Source: Diphasiastrum complanatum (Eukaryota; Streptophyta; Lycopodiopsida; Lycopodiales; Lycopodiaceae). From it: a DNA stretch of 64,000 bases. Below are positions 23,040 through 33,224 of this stretch, piece after piece. The notes under the pieces were generated by a model, which saw only the letters and a list, made by a program, of their open reading frames with translations, had not been told where the DNA came from and made no database searches. Each line of letters starts with the position of its first letter. The stretch's first letter is position 1. Location of the stretch: positions 76,909,024 to 76,973,023 of the forward strand of contig CM055096.1 in the NCBI GenBank assembly GCA_029204225.1, read 5' to 3'. Position numbers and translations under genes: made by a program.

Positions 23040-24345
23040 AACTAAAGTCTTGCAATTACCTTCAATTGGAAACTATTCCAACTTGATTTCACAAATGCTT
23101 TCCTCAATGGATATTTGGAGGAAGAGACCTACATGAGGCAACTTGTCGAGGGCTTCATCAAGGAAAAGCATGAAGGAAAGGTGTGTTTTTTAAAGAAGAG
23201 CCTTTATGGGCTCAAGCAAGCACCTAGAGCATGGTACTCTAGGCTAAACTCTTTTCTTATTTTCATCAACTTTGTGTTGAGTGCTTATGATCCATCATTG
23301 TACATAAGATTTCATGATGTCAAGATCATTATTCTTGTTTTGTATGTAGACATTATTTTGAGTGGTAATGATCTAGATGGAATAAGAGATGTAAAAGTTG
23401 CATTGGCAAAAGAGTTACAATGGTAGATCTCGGCCTATTAGGCTTCATTCTCGAAATAAAAGTCATAAGAGGATGTGATTTTAGTTTCATTTGTCAATCT
23501 AAGTATGCTACATCCATCCTAGATAGATTTGGAATGAAGAATTGTAAAGGCATTGAGACTCCAATAGATCAACATGTAAAAGCATCTATTGATGGTGATG
23601 AAGCATCCTTTGAGGACACCAGTTTGTATAGAAGGCTTATAGGCTCCTTATTATATTTGACTATAACTAGACCTGATCTTAGTTATAGCGTTGAAAAGCT
23701 AATCCAATTCATACAAAGTCCTTTAGTTTCACATTGGAAGATGGCCAAAAGAGTTCTTCAATGTATCTCATTCACTAAGAATTTTGGCATATTGTATAGA
23801 GGGACTAATCTTGGCTTAAGAGCCTATAGTGACTCAGATTTTGCAGGTGACAAAGTGGACATCAAGTAAATAAGTGCATTTTTCATCTTTCTATGTGATG
23901 GAGTAGTATCATGGCTTTCCAAAAGGCAAGATACAATCTCCTTATCTTCAATAGAATCCGAGTACAAGTCCTTGACATCAACATGCAAGGAGGTCTTGTG
24001 GCTCAAAAGGCTATTGGTGGAGCTACATGTCATTAAGGAGGAGATCCCAGTCATCTATTGTGACAACCAATCAGCCCAATCACTTGCCACTAATCCTACA
24101 TTACATGCAAGGAGCAAGCACATCGAGATTGCTCATCATTTTGTGTGCAAGCCAAAGAGATCAAGCTCCAACATGTACTATCATTAAGTTGCTTGGCTGA
24201 TTTGTTTACTAAATCTTTACCTAAAGATTCATTTGTCAAGCTTAGATCTTCAATTGGAGTGATTGATAAACGCATCATAATTTCCATGACTAGATTTGAG
24301 GAAGAGTATGAAAATTTGCCTATATCAGCAAATCTAGCCATGTAG
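23040..24345 (+). pseudogene. Ty1/copia pol fragment H (RT 3' half and RNase H), inverted copy of G
   Basis: This begins in mid-RT (LEEETYMRQLVEGF, 23110) and is the plus-strand counterpart of 10871-12120. It shares with G the deletion of one catalytic Asp (Y-V-D-I-I at 23343-23354). A one-base deletion at about 23418 shifts the frame (KEF to KELQW), after which 23420-23869 continues to AYSDSDFAGDK. RNase H (23972-24345) has SKHIEIAHHF and, after a frame change, LADLFTKSLPKDSF. No integrase or gag is present. Confidence 0.88.
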
Positions 24346-24640
24346 CAAATTGTATATTTTTGTGTATAATTGGATTCCACACATGTATGGCAAAAATGCC
24401 ATGTGGAAATTCACTCCTAATGTAGGTTAGGTTGAGTCAAAAGAGGTGATTGTGTCTATTTGGTGATGGTCCCTACTTTATAGGGTCTACACTATGATGA
24501 GATTTTGACCAACTAGCTACCTACCAAGCATGAATCTAGGAAATAGGCTAGGGTTTAATTTTAGAGAAAAAAAGGCTGAGTTACCTTCCTTATTACATGC
24601 TGGAAATTCACCTAACTTTACAAAGGAAATTACTTTTTGG
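24295..24640 (+). mobile_element. Polypurine tract and start of the copia-H 3' LTR
   Basis: TTTGAGGAAGAG (24295-24306) is followed by TATGAAAATTTGCC, equivalent to the TGTGAAAATTTGCC start in copia G with a G-to-A change. The LTR presumably covers the following sequence, including GGATTCCACACATG (about 24371), but its end cannot be placed. The end coordinate is nominal. Confidence 0.5.
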
Positions 24641-25359
24641 TATGTATTCCAAGCTCCCATAGTGAGAAGCTAGATTATATTTGGAACTCATTGGCAATCT
24701 CGAGTTTGCTCACCATGTATGTGATCCAAATTAGACCAAGACTTATTGTACTTCAAATACTATCTACAGGCCGTATAGCAGGCTGCTCTTCACATGTGCC
24801 AACTCGGATTTGTGTTTATGATCTTTGAATTGATTATCAATGCTTGTTGTTTGTCAAATTGCCAATCTAGATCAACATTTTGATGACTAGTTTTTTGATA
24901 GTTTGTTAAGCAAGTACATAATCACTCTTGTGGATCTTTTAAGATCCATTTATGGTCCAAAAAGTACTGTACTTTCACAATAAGAGACGGATCAAGTGAC
25001 ACTACCCAACTTGAGAATACATGCAGCACAAGAACATGCAGAATGGCAAAAAAACTCTTTCCATGTAGGCACATACACTCTCTTTATGGAGTTGAGGCCC
25101 CCACCTTCCCTCTTCAAGTTGCAATATTGCCCTTTTTTTCATCCTTTCACAACTTTGCATGGATCACTTCAAGGGCATTAAGTGTGATCTGATTTTTAAT
25201 CTCATGTGTCTATTAGGAAACACTTTTGAAAGGCGGCATGCCTATTACTACATGGGCCTCTTAATGGACTAGCTAACCATGGTCCCCATTTAAGAGTCTT
25301 TCAATCTTTCTTTGGCATTAAGACTGATTTGGCCTTCTTAGCATGTCTCTAATGGAGTT
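24641..25359. other. Unassigned DNA left of element C
   Basis: No coding frame with a recognisable domain and no clear repeat. The stretch ends in GGCCC (25360-25364), which is the left target duplication of element C. Confidence 0.35.
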
Positions 25360-25402
25360 GGCCCTGTCGAAAATCAGAGAAAATCGATACTTGCAGCAGC
25401 AA

Positions 25403-26295
25403 GGGGTTTTGACATTCTGCGAGTAAATTTTTTGCGAGTTTTGTGAGTTTCTTCCATGACATGCTCCAACAAAATGGTAGCACATGGTGTGCTACCCTTT
25501 TTATGCCACTACATGATTTTTTAAGAACAAGAATGATGGTTTGATGCATACTTAAAAATGTCACTATCCATCAAATTCTAAATAGGTCCATCACAAAATA
25601 CTTTGTTACTCTATAGCTGTCCTTGAAGTTGTAAAAGTTAGCATGTCGGCGTGCTAGCCTACAAATTTTTCATTTCAAAAACATGAAGTTTTTTGAAAAA
25701 CTTTTTGAAAAAATAGATCTTTTTGGAGCTAATTCGGCTAGCATGCTGGTGTGCTAGCCAAGTAGAATATAAAATAGAAAAGCTATTTTGACACATTTGA
25801 GAACCAAATTTTGAGTACAAACATTATTTCGGAATATTTATTTAAACCTCCCAACATAGTAAGCCGACATGCTAAGTAAAACAACTCAAAAGAAAATTTA
25901 CAGTCTTTAAAGATAGCACGCCCCCCTGCTATATGAAATGAGAAATTTTTTTTGCAACCAACCAAGATAGCACGTCGGCGTGCTATATGAAATGAAATTT
26001 TTTTTTTTTGCAACCAACTCAGATAGCACGTCGGCGTGCTATCTGGGTTGGCTGCACCAAAAAAAAAAAAAAATTCTGGCATGCCGCTTAGCAGGCCGGC
26101 ATGCTATCTGAATTGGTTTCGAACAAAAATTTTTATTTGAAATTTTTTTTACTTAGTGGGATCTTTAACCACATTCTTAATAATAAACGTTGAAGTAGTA
26201 GCATAAAAAGAGTGGCACACCATGTGCTATCTTTTTGTTGAATGATGGCAGGAAAGAAACTCGTAAAAAATTTACTCGCAAAATGCCAAGGCCCC
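25403..26295. mobile_element. 893 bp TIR element (Mutator-like MITE?) in the element-C LTR
   Basis: The ends are inverted copies of about 105 bp: the left end reads GGGGTTTTGACATTCTGCGAG and the right end, reversed, GGGGCCTTGGCATTTTGCGAG; both continue into a GTAAATTTTTT segment. It interrupts the LTR at a point where the intact LTR reads straight through. Flanks AGCAGCAA and AGCAGAAG suggest an imperfect 8-9 bp target duplication, which with long TIRs points to the Mutator superfamily. There is no transposase frame. The interior carries nine copies of an 18-base palindrome. Confidence 0.75.
25478..26229. repeat. Nine dispersed copies of the palindrome TAGCAYGYCGGCRTGCTA
   Basis: Copies lie at 25478-25494, 25639-25656, 25739-25756, 25857-25874, 25914-25931, 25968-25985, 26024-26041, 26089-26106 and 26213-26229. 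The outer two sit inside the TIRs and have the core CACATGGTGTG; the inner seven approach TAGCACGTCGGCGTGCTA. Several are followed by TATATGAAATG or TATCTG and a poly-T/poly-A run with CAACCAAC. Spacing is 54-65 bp among the four from 25914 to 26089, up to 161 bp elsewhere. Each copy can form a short hairpin. Confidence 0.9.
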
Positions 26296-27122
26296 AGCAG
26301 AAGTGGTGAGCAGGTGGTGGATCGAAAATGTGGCAGTTACTAGTAAAGATCGAGTTCAAGATGAATCAGATATTACAATGCGCAAACAGAACAGAACAGT
26401 AGTGGAACACACAAATGCACTCTGATTGATAGTAAAAAACTGAGTACATGAGCTTGAAGCTGGGTGCAAATCTGTGGGCGCTCAAAAACAACTTCAGCTA
26501 AATTAGTTGATAGCTTAACTAATGGATGCAAAGACTACAACTTAACCATTTACAACAAAATGCCTGCAAGATGATAATTTGATTAGAGCGCTGACTCCAA
26601 TACAAAAGTAGGTGGACTGTCAACGTCGCGATGGACTTTTGATAGTATCAAAAATTTACAAAGACTCGGAAAATAACAAAGACTTATTTACACTGACTCG
26701 AAAAATTACAATGACTCAAAAAATAACGGATTTTTTAAGTCAATAATGTATCAAAAAATTCTAACTTTTTGGTATCGAAAAATTAACTAAGGGTCAGATT
26801 TATACACCGGGGGGTCTGATTTATACAAAGAGTCGAATTTATTTTACCGATCCCATCTGATCCATGGTCGAAAATGCCCGGATATTTTTCGTCTTGATTC
26901 GATTCGATCCGGGTTGGAAAATCACATTTTGATGGAATTGACATTGGGTTGGAAAAATAGGCTTGGATCGAAAAAATTTGATCCTGAATTTTTTGATCCT
27001 TCGTTAAAATTTCGAGCCTTCATATTTTTGTGTAGTTTTTTACAATAAGTATGAACAAGTTTCAAGATGCTCATTACCTAATGAAATTGGGATTGAGCAT
27101 GAATTCCAACCCTCCTCCTTTA

Positions 27123-27600
27123 TGTGGATCTTGAAAAATTTTTGATCTTCAGATTTAGTAGATTGTTAAATCTGAAATGATGCTCCTTTGTTAGAGCCTT
27201 GGTGAAGTAATTTGCTGCTTGTAACTCTCTTCTACAGTAAACCAAATAAATTTTCTTGCTTTGCACATTTTCTCTAAGATAGTGATACCTTATTTCAATA
27301 TGTTTACTTCGAGAGTTATAAGGTGTCTTTCCATACAGGGACTTAGTGATGGATCGATTTTGCAAGTAGGCAGTTGTAGTGACAGCTTCTGTCCAAAATC
27401 ACTTTGAAAGAAATCCATGGGCCATCATGCTTTTGGCACTCTCTATCAGTATTCGATCTTCCGTTCTGCTACTCCATTTAATTGAGGTGAGTATCTCTTG
27501 GTGAATTGTTGTAGTATTCCAAAGGCCTTGTAGAATTCCTTGAACTCGGTGGAGATGTATTCTCCCCCTCCATCAGAATGTATTGCTTTGATTGTTTTCT
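27123..27600 (-). pseudogene. Element C: integrase core scrap fused to RNase H tail
   Basis: The minus strand reads AIHSDGGGEYISTEFKEFY (27585-27530), including the second catalytic Asp, then YSPQLNGVAERK with the catalytic Glu, then YLQNRSITKSLYGKTPY (about 27360). It runs directly into NSRSKHIEIRYHYLREN, which belongs to RNase H. The whole of RT and most of RNase H are therefore missing at the TPY/NSR junction (about 27314). The tail ALTKEHHFRFNNLLNLK ends before the purine tract. Two adjacent stops follow AERKI. Confidence 0.82.
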
Positions 27601-27878
27601 AGGTCTGATTTTCTGTAGATGCCTTGAACTGCTTGAAGAATTTGAAAGTCTTGGACTTGGGAGTCATTGATGTTCAATGTGATTAAGACAAATGCCTTGC
27701 CATCTTGTTGCCTCCATTTGGTGATGTTAGCTGCATCAGCCTCTGGCTTAATTTCAGTACCATCGACAATGTCCCACAGTTCCGTGGCCAATAGAACAAC
27801 TCTCATCTTGAACTTCCAGAGATGGTAGTTCTCTCCATTGAGCTTGTCAATCAGAGAAGAGCTAGAAGTAGAATCCAT
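27573..27878 (-). pseudogene. Element C: truncated copia gag
   Basis: It starts at ATG 27878 with SLIDKLNGENYHLWKFKMR, the standard copia gag N-terminus, and continues about 75 residues to LNINDSQVQD. It then falls into integrase sequence in another frame, so the zinc knuckle and protease are deleted. It resembles the gag of copia 1 at 6022 (same LNG-NYH-KFKM and DGKAF-L-I-LNI pattern). Confidence 0.85.
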
Positions 27879-28010
27879 TCTGGTATAGTATCAATATTGT
27901 TGGTAGAAACAACAATAGCGGATTACTATTGACTGTGCACTTGCTGATATGAGGTCCCGATAGAAACAAGACTGAATCTGCAATGAAAATTGCAGATTAC
28001 TAAGCCACCT

Positions 28011-28022
28011 GCTTTGATACCA
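28011..28022 (-). other. Primer binding site of element C
   Basis: On the minus strand TGGTATCAAAGC directly follows the 5' LTR end (..CCGACA). It differs from the usual TGGTATCAGAGC at one base and is complementary to the initiator Met-tRNA 3' end. Confidence 0.85.
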
Positions 28023-28874
28023 TGTCGGAAATAAAAAAAATTGATACTTGCAACGGAAGTGGTGAGCAGGTGGTGGATCAGAAATGCAACAATTACCAAT
28101 AAAGATCGAGTTCAAGATGAATTAGATATTACAATGCACAAATAGAATAGAACAGATCTGTGGGCGCTCAAAAACAACTTCAACTGAGTTAGTTGATAGC
28201 TTAACTGATGGATGCAAAAACTACAACTTATTGCTTACAACAAAACGCTTGCAGGATGATAACCTGATCAGAGCGCTGACTCCAGTATATCTTCATTGAT
28301 GATTGGAAGTCAGACGATCAGTACATTGAAAGTTGACATTAATCTACTTGATTAACTACATTTGTCCTGCAGGAGGTAGCCGTCATTTTTGCTAGAGAGT
28401 TATTTTCAGAAGTAGGCGGACTGTAAATGTCGCAACGGACTTTTGACAGTATAAAAAATTTACAAAGATTCGAAAAATAACAAAGACTTAGAAAATATAC
28501 ACAAACTCAAAAAACTACAATGACTTGAAAAATTACAAGTTTTTTGAGTCGATACTATATCAAAAAATTCTAATTTTGGATATCAAAAAAATTAACTAAG
28601 GGTCGGATTTATTAGACTTGATCCGATCCGACAAAGACGCCAGATAGATTTTGCCTCGATCCGAGTTGATCCAGGGTCGAGAAATCACATTTTGATGGGA
28701 TTGACATTAGGTCAGAAAAATACGCTTGGGTCAGAAAAATTCGATCTTGAATTTTTCGATCCTTTGTTAAAATTTTGAGCCTTCATATTTTTGTTTAGTT
28801 TTTCAGAACAAGTATGAACAGATTTCAGGATGCTCATTACCTAATGGAATTGGACTTGAGCATGAATTCCAACA
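28023..28874 (-). repeat. 5' LTR of element C
   Basis: The minus-strand LTR opens TGTTGGAATTCATGC at 28874 and closes CCGACA at 28023 (852 bp). It carries the GACTTGAAAAATTACAA type of micro-repeat near 28480-28540 and a GATCCGATCC segment near 28620. The same LTR family occurs at 13505-14094. Confidence 0.88.
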
Positions 28875-28879
28875 GGCCC

Positions 28880-29640
28880 TTTAGACATCATATGGCTATT
28901 CCCCTTAGCCTTTGGCCACGGTTCCTTTGGCCACCAAATGGGCTCCTCTTTTTTGTTTGTCTTTCTTTGTGATTTACATTTTATGGGCCCCTTAACCTTA
29001 GCCATTGTCGATTCTTGATCTTCAATTCAAATACCTTCACTCGTAAAAATTTGATGGACTAACCTTCGACTGACTCATTGATGATAAATCACTATATTTG
29101 AAAGCTTCAGAAAAACTAGCAATGTTTGTCAAAAAGCTTGCACTCCTTTTTTTGGAAAGTAATGCTCACTTGAATCACTAACTTTCAGATATAGTATGAA
29201 AGTTATTTAGTGAAGTTGATGAAGGTTTGGGCGAAGGTCCTTAGAGAGAACTGATATTTTTGTAGAAAAGCTTGCGGATCCCACTTCAATAGACCGGCGG
29301 GCGAGGGTTGTTTTTAATTTTTTTTTCAGTTTTTGGAGTTTTTTCACTTGTTTCTTTTAAAGCTTCATTTAGGCTATAAGTAGGGAATCTATGTCATTTG
29401 TTATTCAGATGATGATATTGATCTCTCTCTTTTGTCTCTTTAATCTCTCTTTCTTGCTTTCTAGTGTTAAGTCTTGCTTATGTGATGCTTTCATAGCTTA
29501 GCTCTAGATCAGTTGTGGTTGTATTCGTAACTACATGGTAGTTCGATCCCATGAAAGTAAGCATACTTTCAGATTCACACCATGCTCATGTTCAACATCT
29601 AACACTACGATCCATTAACCCAGATCTCCAAGATCAAGCT
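28880..29640. other. Unassigned DNA between elements C and D
   Basis: No gene is supported. CTCTCT-rich sequence near 29420-29460 precedes the large microsatellite. GGCC-containing phrases near 28900 resemble the left flank of element C and are probably part of its insertion target. Confidence 0.35.
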
Positions 29641-29641
29641 T

Positions 29642-29747
<106 letters not shown>

Positions 29748-29915
29748 AAGATGATGCAAAACCAAATAACATAAAAGATAGTAATAACACATGAGAGATG
29801 GAGCAAGAGAGGAAATAAGGACATTCAATTGAAACGTTCCACTTCTTGATTGAACATGAAAAATGAACTATAAAGCACCACTATATATAGTTGAATTAAG
29901 ATCAATTGGCCTCAA

Positions 29916-30738
29916 TGTAGATTTCACACGTGTGGACTGTCCACAACATGTACTTGTGATCTTCTAAGGTGTGTAGATGCACCAAGATCAAGACTAGATT
30001 GAGATTCAAGATCTATCTTTGATTCTATGGCAAAAACACACTACTACATGCATTCAATCACTTCCAACTCTCACTCACACGTGTGGGAAGTGTCCAAAAG
30101 TAATCTAAGTAAAAACAAGCTGCTCTCCTCGAGTAGAGAGAGAAAATCTTCAATAGCTCTCGGGTAGAGAGAGACGACTAGAAAATCACTTACACTCAAA
30201 ATCTACTCAATCTCAATCGAATAGATCCAAACGAGAAGTACAATGATACTAGTAGATCCATGAGCTACCACTATGCTTAACTATGATTGGACCACACTTT
30301 TGCCACCTCTTAATCCTATTGGACCATTGATCCATTCACCTCTAAATTCTATTGGACCATTTTCAAGCGAACCTCAAATTCTAATGGACCACTCATGGTT
30401 CCACCTCTAAATCCTATTGGACCTCTTAAACTTCATCAAACAAAAGCATTACACTTTTCTACACTCTAATTGGCACGAGTTTGGCCTCCTACTCTATTTT
30501 GGCTCAATAGTGGCATTACAAGTGGAAATGGATAATTTGCCATCTATGCCAAATTTGACCCTATCAACATCCTACACTTAAATGCTTGACTATGAAATTC
30601 TATGAGACCCCTATATCAAACATTTTTTATTTATTTTACAATTCTCCACACATGGGAACATCCTCCACACATGTGAGATTCACTTACAAACTTCTATCAT
30701 AAAAAAATACCAAGCTAGATTTTTGCCAATTTCTCACA
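29916..30738 (-). repeat. 3' LTR of element D
   Basis: It closely matches the 5' LTR (37728-38553) over its full length. It carries CACACGTGTG palindromes at 29925-29934 and 30076-30085 (each containing the plant G-box core CACGTG), repeated AATYCTATTGGACCAY phrases (30295-30425) and CACACATGTG near 30670. Confidence 0.93.
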
Positions 30739-30753
30739 CTCCTCCTCAAAAAA
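30739..30753 (-). other. Polypurine tract of element D
   Basis: TTTTTTGAGGAGGAG on the minus strand immediately precedes the 3' LTR start TGTGAG. It primes plus-strand DNA synthesis in LTR elements. Confidence 0.8.
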
Positions 30754-30769
30754 TAGCTTGGAAAGGTAC

Positions 30770-31860
30770 TAGATCACTTGAGAAGTTTGTAAATCTTTTT
30801 GAGTAGATCCTTTGGTATGCATAAGAAGTGAAGATCAGCCAAGGGATCCATCATAGCAGCACCCTCACCATATCCATGATAAGATCTCTTTGGTAGAGAT
30901 CTCTTGCCAATGCCTTTGAAGAGTGCTCCACCAATATGCCACTATGATCATGGGCTTCCTCCATGCTTGATGATGATCTTTGCTTTGAAAGTTCCACTTG
31001 CATGATGGATGCACCATAAATAGAGAAATCTAAGGCTTCCAAGCCTCATAAGGATCATGGAGATCAAGATCATAAGATGTGAAACAATGATGATTATCAA
31101 GATTATGCTTTCTAGCTTGACTAGTCCACATACAATGAACTATATCCATGATGGATCTAATCTTGATATCAAAGACTATCTTGATCTTTTGTAGGCTAGT
31201 TACTCTCTCAAGGATGTAAGTGTCCACTTTGGACGCTTCACTTAATCTCAAGAGGAGTTTACAATTTGCCTCAAAACATGTGAAAACATGATTTTCAAAC
31301 AAGTGAGTACCAAGCTCAATCTTGTTCTTACTAGAACCAAGAGCATACTTTTGACAATACAATATCTTTCTTTTAAAAAGTATTGGAAACATATCTAAGT
31401 CAATAATGACAAGAAACATGTCCATACCATAAGCATCATACAAAACTAGTATAGCTTTTCTTGAACTTTGAGATTCAAAAAATTTAATGAAGTAAGATAG
31501 CATTTCAAGCAAAGGAAGAGAAGCATATATGAATGTGTTGTAGTAGATACAACATGAAAGATGCCCCTCTTTGCCATGTAAGGTGAGCCATAAAGACTCG
31601 GCCATGCATCTTGAAGATCTTCTTGAAATCATATGAAGAAGAAACTCCTCCTCACACCTTGGCCCCTGTAGACCTCTTCCTCTAATTCGCCATGCAAGAA
31701 GGCTGTCTTCTCATCCACAATGTAGTGGAGAGCCATCCTAGCTCTCTTCTTGTATTTTTGTACTTTTTGAAGGACTTGAGGCTCCTCCTCAATCCCAAGT
31801 ACAATGTCCATCACATCTTAGAGTATCAAGATGGACTCCATCCTCAACTTCCATATTGAA
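30770..31860 (-). pseudogene. Element D: gag fragment fused to RT and degraded pol
   Basis: From 31860 the minus strand reads the gag stretch MDIVLGIEEEPQVLQKVQ and ARMALHYI, then passes without a gap into the RT block VDEKTAFLHGELEEEVY (about 31700). A deletion has thus joined early gag to mid-RT in one open frame (31629-31814). A further open frame of 200 codons (31030-31632) fills the place of the RT thumb and RNase H, but I can align only scraps (ILVLYDAY, KYALGSSKN). The RNase H end is suggested by PLADLHFLCIPKDLLKK at about 30840-30790. Too degraded to function. Confidence 0.65.
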
Positions 31861-31902
31861 TAATTGGAAGTAGACAATCTCTCACTTGGTTGCAACAAGT
31901 AT

Positions 31903-33142
31903 TGTTGTAAAGCTACCTTTACAAGCTTTACTTCTGGCGCCATCGGCGCCAGCTATGTCCCCGGCGCCAGCAGCGCCCCAGCTGCTCCCGACGCCAATGG
32001 CGCCGGCGCCGCTCCCGGCGCCACTGTGACCAGAATCCAACCGGCGCCAAGTTCCTATGGCTGAAAATCTTTGATCGGTTCTAGCGAAGTCCAGAGAGCT
32101 CAGATCGATGTGCAATCACCTCACACGATCTAGGCATGATTAAAGGAAGCCTGGGGATCAATAAAATCTAGAGAGAGAAAATGACTTTCTAGAAAGAGAA
32201 AATCCTAGAGAGAGAAAAACGTGCTTTATCAGCTTGGGTAGAGTGCTTGGTATGAGGGGGGGGTGCCGAATCACACGAATACTATAGGGGAGTGCGGGTT
32301 GCGACTCAGGACGAGCTCCAACCAAGTCTCAGCCTCCCTTGCTGGAATGTTGTCATGGCTCTCGCCTTGGCATGCTAGCGCCCCGGAGACTAGGGTCGGT
32401 CACACACTTGAAATGTAACCTTCTCATCAATAAAGTGAGATTTTTCTCAAACTGACTCTGATTACCTTCTGGGTTTCAGTGTTTGGTAAAAGCGCCAAGT
32501 GTAAGGCCGCTTTCAAAATTTTTAACTCGGCACATAGCTGAGGGTCGTATCCCGGGACGCCAGCGGTATGCCGTCGGGACCATTCGGTCCGTGGCGCCAG
32601 CAGTATGCTGTCGGGACCATTTGGTCCAGGAACTGGTTGTTTCCATATCTGTCGCGGCTTGTGGTTCTAAGTGTTCCTTGCATGAACGTGAATGGGTTAA
32701 GCTCTTGGGGAACGGGCTCTAACCTGTCGGCTGAGTTGGATGGCTTGCTCGGGTGGATGTTACCTATTTATGGTTGTCCAGTCTGGCGTGGCGCCAGGTT
32801 GGCTTCCAGTGCTCGTGACGAAGCTTTCAGTTGGTTAAGTCTGATATAAGTCAGACCGCTTGCTTGGAATGGATGTTACTCATTTGTAGCGAAGCTTCGA
32901 GTTGGTTAGGTTGGATGTATGTCGGGCGGCTTGCTTGGAGGGAAGTCACCCACATCGGGACCCCCGATCTGGCATGGCGCCAGGTTGGATCTCAATGTTG
33001 GTTTTCGGAACTTCAAGTTGGTTAAGTTTGATCGTTGTTGGCGAGTTGGCTGCTTGTATGTCAAGTGGGTTTGGATGGCAAGAGTTGAAGGCTGGGAAGC
33101 TAAGTCGTGGTTCCCGGCTCCCTTTGGGATGCCTGCGCTACA
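31903..33142 (+). repeat. 5' LTR of element E
   Basis: This is 1240 bp. The first 150 bp hold a dense cluster of GGCGCC palindromes (31937-32048). Later come AAAATGACTTTCTAGAAAG, an AATAAAGTGAGA near 32430 that may serve as polyadenylation signal, and GC-rich sequence to the end. Short overlapping frames on both strands inside it are not conserved in length between the two LTRs and are not genes. Confidence 0.92.
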
Positions 33143-33144
33143 TG

Positions 33145-33155
33145 TGGTATCAGAG
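33145..33155 (+). other. Primer binding site of element E
   Basis: TGGTATCAGAG lies two bases after the 5' LTR end and matches the initiator Met-tRNA primer site of plant LTR elements. The following bases TCG depart from the usual CC. Confidence 0.85.
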
Positions 33156-33224
33156 TCGACTGGCCGGTCAGCTATGCGGATCTCACGGAAATGGCCACGG
33201 TTTGGGGTTCATCAAGACAACTGT

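Larger units (their letters stand above)
25365..27111 (-). repeat. 3' LTR of element C, interrupted by a TIR element
   Basis: It aligns with the 5' LTR from CATGAATTCCAA (27111) down to GATACTTGCAGCAG. The alignment jumps from 25402 to 26296 across the inserted TIR element and ends TGTCGAAAATC at 25365. GACTCGAAAA/GACTCAAAAA micro-repeats occur at about 26655-26740. The terminal TG of the LTR next to the purine tract appears lost. Confidence 0.85.
25365..28874 (-). mobile_element. Deletion-derived Ty1/copia element C with target duplication GGCCC
   Basis: The element lies on the minus strand between identical 5 bp duplications GGCCC (25360-25364 and 28875-28879). Its order is 5' LTR 28023-28874, primer site 28011-28022, gag start at 27878, an integrase scrap, an RNase H scrap, purine tract 27112-27122 and 3' LTR 25365-27111. 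The 3' LTR is enlarged by a TIR element at 25403-26295. The coding interior is only about 0.9 kb because most of gag, protease and RT are deleted, so the element could move only with proteins supplied in trans. Confidence 0.9.

Noticed and set aside
25914-26106. CRISPR-like array of short palindromic repeats with spacers
   Set aside because: The repeats are only 18 bases, imperfect and irregularly spaced overall, lie within a TIR element of a plant nuclear genome, and there are no cas genes. A transposon-internal palindrome array explains them better.
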